From assembly GCF_030159595.1 (NCBI RefSeq), contig NZ_BSKJ01000004.1:225747-289746 (forward strand): 64,000 bases of DNA. The letters are read 5' to 3'. Below, piece by piece: positions 60,342 through 64,000 of this stretch (the stretch's first letter is position 1; each line of letters begins with the position of its first letter). The notes beneath the pieces are model-generated. The model had not been told where the DNA came from and ran no database searches. It saw nothing but the letters and a program-made list of their open reading frames with translations. A program made the position numbers and the translations under genes. The DNA is from Pseudomonas putida (GTDB lineage Bacteria; Pseudomonadota; Gammaproteobacteria; Pseudomonadales; Pseudomonadaceae).

Positions 60342-60491
60342 CTATCGAGGTGTTCGACAAATCGTTGAATGCGTATTGGCTGCTGTATTGCCACCTGTGG
60401 AAGACCGGTCGGAGGCGGCAGGCTGGCCCGAACGGAATTGGCTAAATCGCCAGGCATAGGTGTTTGCGTAGTAATAAGTGGCGTAGTTCAT
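60342..60491 (-). CDS. Aromatic-rich leader peptide 2 of the DAHP synthase gene
   Basis: A 49-codon ORF starting MNYATYYYANTYAWRFSQF, with five Tyr, one Trp and one Phe in the first 16 residues and GAGGACAG upstream. It ends 50 bp before the DAHP synthase start and lies after the attenuator hairpin. The density of aromatic codons is what ribosome-mediated attenuation needs. It could instead be a small protein in its own right. Confidence 0.6.
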   Translation of the reverse strand: MNYATYYYANTYAWRFSQFRSGQPAASDRSSTGGNTAANTHSTICRTPR

Positions 60492-60536
60492 GAATCTGTC
60501 CTCAATGTGAATCGGTGTTGTTCAAAGGCCTGAAAA

Positions 60537-60570
60537 GCAAAACCCCCGGTCGGGGAGCCGACCGGGGGTT
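60537..60570 (-). terminator. Attenuator hairpin in the DAHP synthase leader
   Basis: A perfect 13-bp stem (AACCCCCGGTCGG / CCGACCGGGGGTT) with 4-nt loop GGAG, followed on the minus strand by TTTTGCTTTTC. The left arm contains TCGGCTCCCC, which can pair instead with GGGG..GCCGA at 60586-60596 immediately upstream, a possible antiterminator. Confidence 0.75.
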
Positions 60571-60605
60571 TGAGTATTCTCATGTTCGGCGGCCCCTCGA
60601 AGGTG

Positions 60606-60628
60606 GGCGCCGTGTGGGTATCGGCGCC
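60606..60628 (-). promoter_or_regulatory. Pause-type hairpin over the stop of leader peptide 1
   Basis: GGCGCC, 11 nt, GGCGCC: a 6-bp stem whose edge touches the stop codon of leader peptide 1 (60628-60630). Position relative to the aromatic codons fits a 1:2-type pause hairpin of an attenuator. Confidence 0.45.
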
Positions 60629-60747
60629 TAGTGGCTAAACCAATACCCAAAGTAATAGCTGGCAGGTGCCACGCAGCCGGCAACGGCCAGCACTGGGCGC
60701 AGGGTGCGGCCGGTGTGGTTGGCGTGGTTGCAGGTGTGTTTCGGCAT
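60628..60747 (-). CDS. Aromatic-rich leader peptide 1 of the DAHP synthase gene
   Basis: A 39-residue ORF, MPKHTCNHANHTGRTLRPVL... ending SYYFGYWFSH, where six of the last nine residues are Tyr, Phe or Trp. GGAGAG lies 6 bp before the ATG. It precedes the hairpins and the rho-independent attenuator, so a ribosome stalled at the aromatic codons for lack of charged tRNA could free the antiterminator. Its hydrophobic centre also resembles a membrane segment, so a peptide function is not excluded. Confidence 0.65.
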   Translation of the reverse strand: MPKHTCNHANHTGRTLRPVLAVAGCVAPASYYFGYWFSH

Positions 60748-60847
60748 GTTGCTCTCCAGTGAATGAGCCCGAGCTTACTTCAGTTTGGTCGGGCCATTCA
60801 ATGGATAAATGCTATGGGGTTGATCATTTGTTTTTGTACTGGTTGGT

Positions 60848-61399
60848 TCAATGGCCGTAACGCCCCACCAGCGTCTGCGCCCCCAACGCGTGGCCTTGCA
60901 GCAACTGCAAAAGGCCGCTGCGGTCCAAGCCCTCGGGCAGGGTGCCCAAGGGTAGGTCGGTGGCGATCACGGTCAGTGCGTAGTGATGCGGGTTGTCGCC
61001 GGCGGGCGGGCAGGGGCCCCGATAGCTGAGGGTGCCCCGCGAGTTGCGCCCTACGGTCAGGTACTGCCCGCTGACACCCGCCGTGCCTTCCTTGAGCCCG
61101 TCCTGCTCCGGGTCGATGTTGTAGGCGACCCAGTGCACCACGCCGATACCCTTGCCGCCGTCCGGGTCGAACATGATGAGTGCCAGCGACCGGGTACCGA
61201 TGGGCAGGTTGTCCCAGCTCAGTTGCGGGGTGCGCTCTTCACCGGCGCCGCAGGCCGGGTCCGGGCCGACCTGCTGCAGGGCGATCACGCCGCCATCGGT
61301 AAATGATGAGGAACTGATCGACAGTGCGCCTTGATTGCTGCTGTTGGCCAAGGCCGTGCAGGGCAGCAGGGCGGCGAGCAGCCAGGGTTTGAGGTTCAT
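60848..61399 (-). CDS. YbhB/YbcL family (PEBP, Raf-kinase-inhibitor-like) exported protein
   Basis: A 183-residue protein with signal MNLKPWLLAALLPCTALANS. The PEBP core is visible: ERTPQLSWDNLPIGTRSLAL, MFDPDGGKGIGVVHWVAYNI, YRGPCPPAGDNPHHYALTVI and the ligand-binding DPD/H/GP residues. Probably periplasmic, binding a small anionic or lipid ligand; no specific role known. ATG 61399 gives the signal peptide. Confidence 0.87.
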   Translation of the reverse strand: MNLKPWLLAALLPCTALANSSNQGALSISSSSFTDGGVIALQQVGPDPACGAGEERTPQLSWDNLPIGTRSLALIMFDPDGGKGIGVVHWVAYNIDPEQDGLKEGTAGVSGQYLTVGRNSRGTLSYRGPCPPAGDNPHHYALTVIATDLPLGTLPEGLDRSGLLQLLQGHALGAQTLVGRYGH

Positions 61400-61450
61400 G
61401 GCGAATCCTTGGCGGGCTTTGCGGCGCAGTGTAGCCCAGGCCAAACAAAT

Positions 61451-61469
61451 GGGGCCGCAAAGCGGCCCC
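61451..61469 (-). terminator. Terminator of the MFS gene
   Basis: GGGGCCGC-AAA-GCGGCCCC, 8-bp stem, followed on the minus strand by ATTTGTTTGG. Six bp after the MFS stop. Confidence 0.7.
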
Positions 61470-61474
61470 TGGGA

Positions 61475-62773
61475 TCAATGAGATTCCGATCGCTGTGCTG
61501 GCGCCGGGTTTTCTACCGGCTCCAGCGGCGGATGCTCCTGCGCAGCATGCATCAGGTCTTCGGTCACCCGCAGCTCGGCGCCGGTTGGCGAGAAGGTGGT
61601 CGAAGCCGTGAACGGTGCCGGGTGCTCCGCCGCCGGGCGTTTACCGCGACGCCACATGAAGAAGCACACCATGCCCAGGTTGACCACGGCAAAGGCCCAG
61701 AACAGGCCGGCCTCGCCAAACTCGGTCATCATCGGCGACATGGCGACCGGCGCCATGGCCGAGCCCAGCGAGTTGATCAGCAGCAGGCCTTGAATCATCG
61801 GTACCAGTGCATCGGACGGCGCCCGGTCGGCCGCATGGCTGACCGCCACCGGGTACAGGGTGAACACACCACCACCCAGCAGGAACAGCATGGCCGGCAG
61901 CAGGAACGAGTCCGACGGCAGGAACACCGTGACCAGCGACAGCACCACGCACAGCGCGGCCAGGGCGATCAGCACATCCTGGCGGTCCTTGCGGTCGGAC
62001 CAGCGCCCGACCGGGTATTGCAGCAGCATGGCGCCGAGGATCACCCACGCCATCATGTTGCCGACCTCGCCCACCTCCAGGCCGATGCGCTGCAGGTACA
62101 GCGGCAGCAGGGAATAGATCCCGGCAATGGCCACGCCCGAACCAAAGCAGCCCACCAGGCCCGACGGTGCCACACCCAGCAGTTGGCGGGGCTTGAGCGG
62201 TTCGACCTGGTCCAGCAGCGGCGATACGCGTGGAAGAATCACGATGGGCAGCACTGACAGGGCTGCAAGCACGCCAGCCAGCATGAAGGGGGCGGTGTCG
62301 CCAAGCTGGGTGATTTCGCCAAGGCCTGCCTGGGCGATTACCCCGGCGCCGTAGAAGGCGATCATGTACAGCGCCAGCAGGCGGCCGCGGATCTTGGCGT
62401 CGCCGGCCAGCAGCAGCCAGCTTTCGATCACCAGGAACACGCCGACCGCTGCCCAGCCGTTGATCAGGCGCAGCACAGACCACCAAGTGACGTCGTAGAA
62501 CAACCCTTGCAGCAGGATAGTCGCGGCGATCAGCGAGGCGAAGCTGGTGTAGGCGCGGATATGGCCGATTCGCAGGATCAACCGGTCGTTGAAGATGGCA
62601 CCCAGGGTCAGGCCGATGAAGTAGGTCGACGAGACAATACCGATGGTGGTGGCTGATTCACCGGCAGCGCCCAGGCGCAGGGTGGTCAGCGAAGACATGA
62701 AGCCGTTGCCCAGGGCAATGATGAACAGCCCGAGCAGGGGCGCCAGCGCCATGGCCAGCAAACGCGGAGACAT
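61475..62773 (-). CDS. MFS transporter, YcaD-type
   Basis: A 432-residue carrier with 12 helices. FIIALGNGFMSSLTTLRLGA, INGWAAVGVFLVIESWLLLA and YPVGRWSDRKDRQDVLIALA match the YcaD/Bcr-like MFS branch. A charged cytoplasmic tail of about 55 residues ends the protein. ATG 62773 is the likely start, after CTAGAGGTAC; the frame is open to 62824. Substrate unknown. Confidence 0.83.
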   Translation of the reverse strand: MSPRLLAMALAPLLGLFIIALGNGFMSSLTTLRLGAAGESATTIGIVSSTYFIGLTLGAIFNDRLILRIGHIRAYTSFASLIAATILLQGLFYDVTWWSVLRLINGWAAVGVFLVIESWLLLAGDAKIRGRLLALYMIAFYGAGVIAQAGLGEITQLGDTAPFMLAGVLAALSVLPIVILPRVSPLLDQVEPLKPRQLLGVAPSGLVGCFGSGVAIAGIYSLLPLYLQRIGLEVGEVGNMMAWVILGAMLLQYPVGRWSDRKDRQDVLIALAALCVVLSLVTVFLPSDSFLLPAMLFLLGGGVFTLYPVAVSHAADRAPSDALVPMIQGLLLINSLGSAMAPVAMSPMMTEFGEAGLFWAFAVVNLGMVCFFMWRRGKRPAAEHPAPFTASTTFSPTGAELRVTEDLMHAAQEHPPLEPVENPAPAQRSESH

Positions 62774-63256
62774 ATGTACCTCTAGTTGGATGAGCGGAAT
62801 GAGCGCCTTCTCGGACGCGCACACCGGCTCGACCCGACAAGGGACGAGTGGCTACACGGATGCGACCTGGGCAAGACTCAACCGCTGGGCCCTTTGGGAA
62901 ATGGGCCGTGCGGGGAGGGTTGAGCCTATTTCACATGTGCGTTCATGTGTTCAGGCACGGACTCTGTCATTGCTGCCGGTTGCCACCGTTCAAGGCGACG
63001 GGCGAAAAGGAGGCGCGATTCTACGGGCTTGCGCGGTTTTGCCCAAGGGGCATTGGCGTGCGACGAGACGCCGCAGTCTGCGGGCGACATGAATATGTCT
63101 GTGACAGACAAGCCGTGGCTGCAACGCAGCCCTGGCAATCCATTCCTTATCTTGCAACTGCCAACCTTGACGGGTCAGCACCATCGCCCGGGTTTCTTTA
63201 AACGGTGTGTCATGAGCACAGGCCGTTGTCTGCAGGTAGTCCACTGGCTTCAAGAC
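62774..63256. other. 483-bp intergenic region with possible structured RNA
   Basis: No supported gene. It lies between the start of the MFS gene (minus) and the stop of the receptor gene (minus). An inverted repeat CTCAACC (62877-62883)/GGTTGAG (62918-62924) encloses an inner hairpin GGCCC/GGGCC (62888-62907), and CACATG/CATGTG arms lie near 62932-62949. These could form a 5' leader structure for the MFS mRNA. Confidence 0.4.
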
Positions 63257-64000
63257 TCAGAAATCAACGCTGGCCGACAAGCGCAAAACGCGTGGGGTAC
63301 CTTGGGTCAGGTAGTTGTTGGAAGTCGACGCCGACGCCCAATACGCTGTGTTCGCCACGTTCTCCACATTGGCGCGCAACGTCACCTGCTTGTCATCGAC
63401 CTTGAAGCGATAGCGCCCGCCCAGGTCCACCCGGGTCCAGGCCGGGATGCTCAGGCTGTTAGCCGCGTTTACATACTGGCCACCCGTGCGCAGTACCCTG
63501 GCGCTCAGCGCAGCACCTTCAAGGCCTGGCACGCCCCAGTCGGCACCCAGGTTGTACTGGAAGCGTGGTACACCGGCAGCCCGGTTGCCGTCGTTGCTGC
63601 CATAGGCGGTGTTCTTCTGTTCGGTGTGCATGAACACTGCACCGGTCAACAGCCGCAGGCCGTCCACCGGTTCACCGAACAGGTTCAGTTCTACACCCTT
63701 GTTGACCTGTTCGCCGTCCATGCTGAAGGTGTCCTGCTGCGCCCCGGGTGCGCGGTAGGTGACGCTGTTGGGCTGTTCGATACGGTATACACCCAAGGTG
63801 GCGCCAAAGCTGTTCCAGTCCAGCTTCACCCCGGCCTCGACCTGCTTGCTGCGCTTGGGCGGGAACACTTCGTTGGCGTTGGTGACGCTGGAAGGCGCGG
63901 TCGGGCCCTGGGCCAACCCCTCGATGCGGTTGGCATAGAACGACACATGCTCCCAGGGCTTGATCACCAGGCCATACACCGGGGTGGTGATGGACGCGTC
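63257..64000 (-). CDS. TonB-dependent siderophore receptor, C-terminal part (5' end outside window)
   Basis: 248 codons of beta-barrel, open to the window edge. Family features: KQVEAGVKLDWNSFGATLGV, GVELNLFGEPVDGLRLLTGA, VPRFQYNLGADWGVPGLEGA, WTRVDLGGRYRFKV and the C-terminal LRLSASVDF with terminal Phe required for outer-membrane insertion. The pattern is that of ferrichrome/catecholate receptors of the FhuA-like group. The plug, TonB box and signal peptide lie beyond the edge. The ligand cannot be named. Confidence 0.9.
   Translation of the reverse strand, partial: DASITTPVYGLVIKPWEHVSFYANRIEGLAQGPTAPSSVTNANEVFPPKRSKQVEAGVKLDWNSFGATLGVYRIEQPNSVTYRAPGAQQDTFSMDGEQVNKGVELNLFGEPVDGLRLLTGAVFMHTEQKNTAYGSNDGNRAAGVPRFQYNLGADWGVPGLEGAALSARVLRTGGQYVNAANSLSIPAWTRVDLGGRYRFKVDDKQVTLRANVENVANTAYWASASTSNNYLTQGTPRVLRLSASVDF

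Noticed and set aside
58937..60445. A 502-codon plus-strand frame across ppiC and DAHP synthase
   Set aside because: Antisense to two conserved genes; no plausible product.
60293..60457. 55-codon upstream extension of DAHP synthase
   Set aside because: It overlaps the aromatic-rich leader peptide in another frame, and the enzyme family starts at 60292.

Overview
The window reads as chromosome of a Pseudomonas putida-group bacterium. The coding is GC-rich and tightly packed. Gene families and the characteristic inverted repeats (ends such as GCCTCTTCGCGGGT...ACCCGCGAAGAGGCC) are those of this group, and every protein I recognise has a pseudomonad-like sequence. Both ends cut genes: malate:quinone oxidoreductase at the left and a TonB-dependent receptor at the right. 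I see no rRNA, tRNA, CRISPR array or intact transposon.

Layout. (1) 0-5.4 kb: the end of mqo, then a minus-strand operon (ugd, uronate epimerase, GT2, LAB_N protein, ArnT-like GT39) that looks like a uronic-acid lipid A/LPS decoration set. (2) 5.6-16.4 kb: core metabolism, with a methyltransferase, the carboxynorspermidine polyamine pair, an amidase, a YghU-type GST, an esterase-like hydrolase, an MFS carrier and the ABC-F protein YbiT. (3) 16.4-22.4 kb: an accessory patch that begins 20 bp upstream of the ybiT start codon. It holds a decayed phage-type integrase, gene fragments, a GNAT gene broken by a 17-bp tandem duplication, a cupin, small lipoproteins, an Rhs remnant, and two related 32-residue membrane microproteins each behind a sigma-54 type -24/-12 element. 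(4) 22.4-24.8 kb: osmE, and an OYE-family reductase divergent from a MerR regulator. (5) 24.9-42.4 kb: a large catabolic block with two plus-strand operons (quinone reductase/2OG-dioxygenase/BKACE/MFS/DsbA-like/Rieske, and hydrolase/DUF1302/DUF1329/YCF48-like/RND/acyl-CoA dehydrogenase/acyl-CoA ligase) around one AraC-type regulator. (6) 42.6-48.6 kb: housekeeping and exporter genes. (7) 48.6-60.3 kb: a minus-strand series with an autotransporter, two parvulins, ketone-body genes (acetoacetyl-CoA synthetase, 3-hydroxybutyrate dehydrogenase), ecotin, yejABE and DAHP synthase with an attenuator-like leader. (8) 60.8-64 kb: a PEBP-like protein, an MFS carrier and a siderophore receptor.

The strongest new observations are these. 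First, a near-identical 42-bp tandem operator followed at the same distance by a TACWGT -10 hexamer lies upstream of both catabolic operons, so the 17-kb block looks like one AraC regulon for an unidentified substrate. Second, there is a duplicated module of sigma-54 element plus 32-aa membrane microprotein. Third, the DAHP synthase leader encodes two aromatic-rich peptides around a perfect 13-bp attenuator hairpin with a possible antiterminator. Fourth, a 22-bp inverted repeat sequesters the ribosome-binding site of a nitrilase-family gene.
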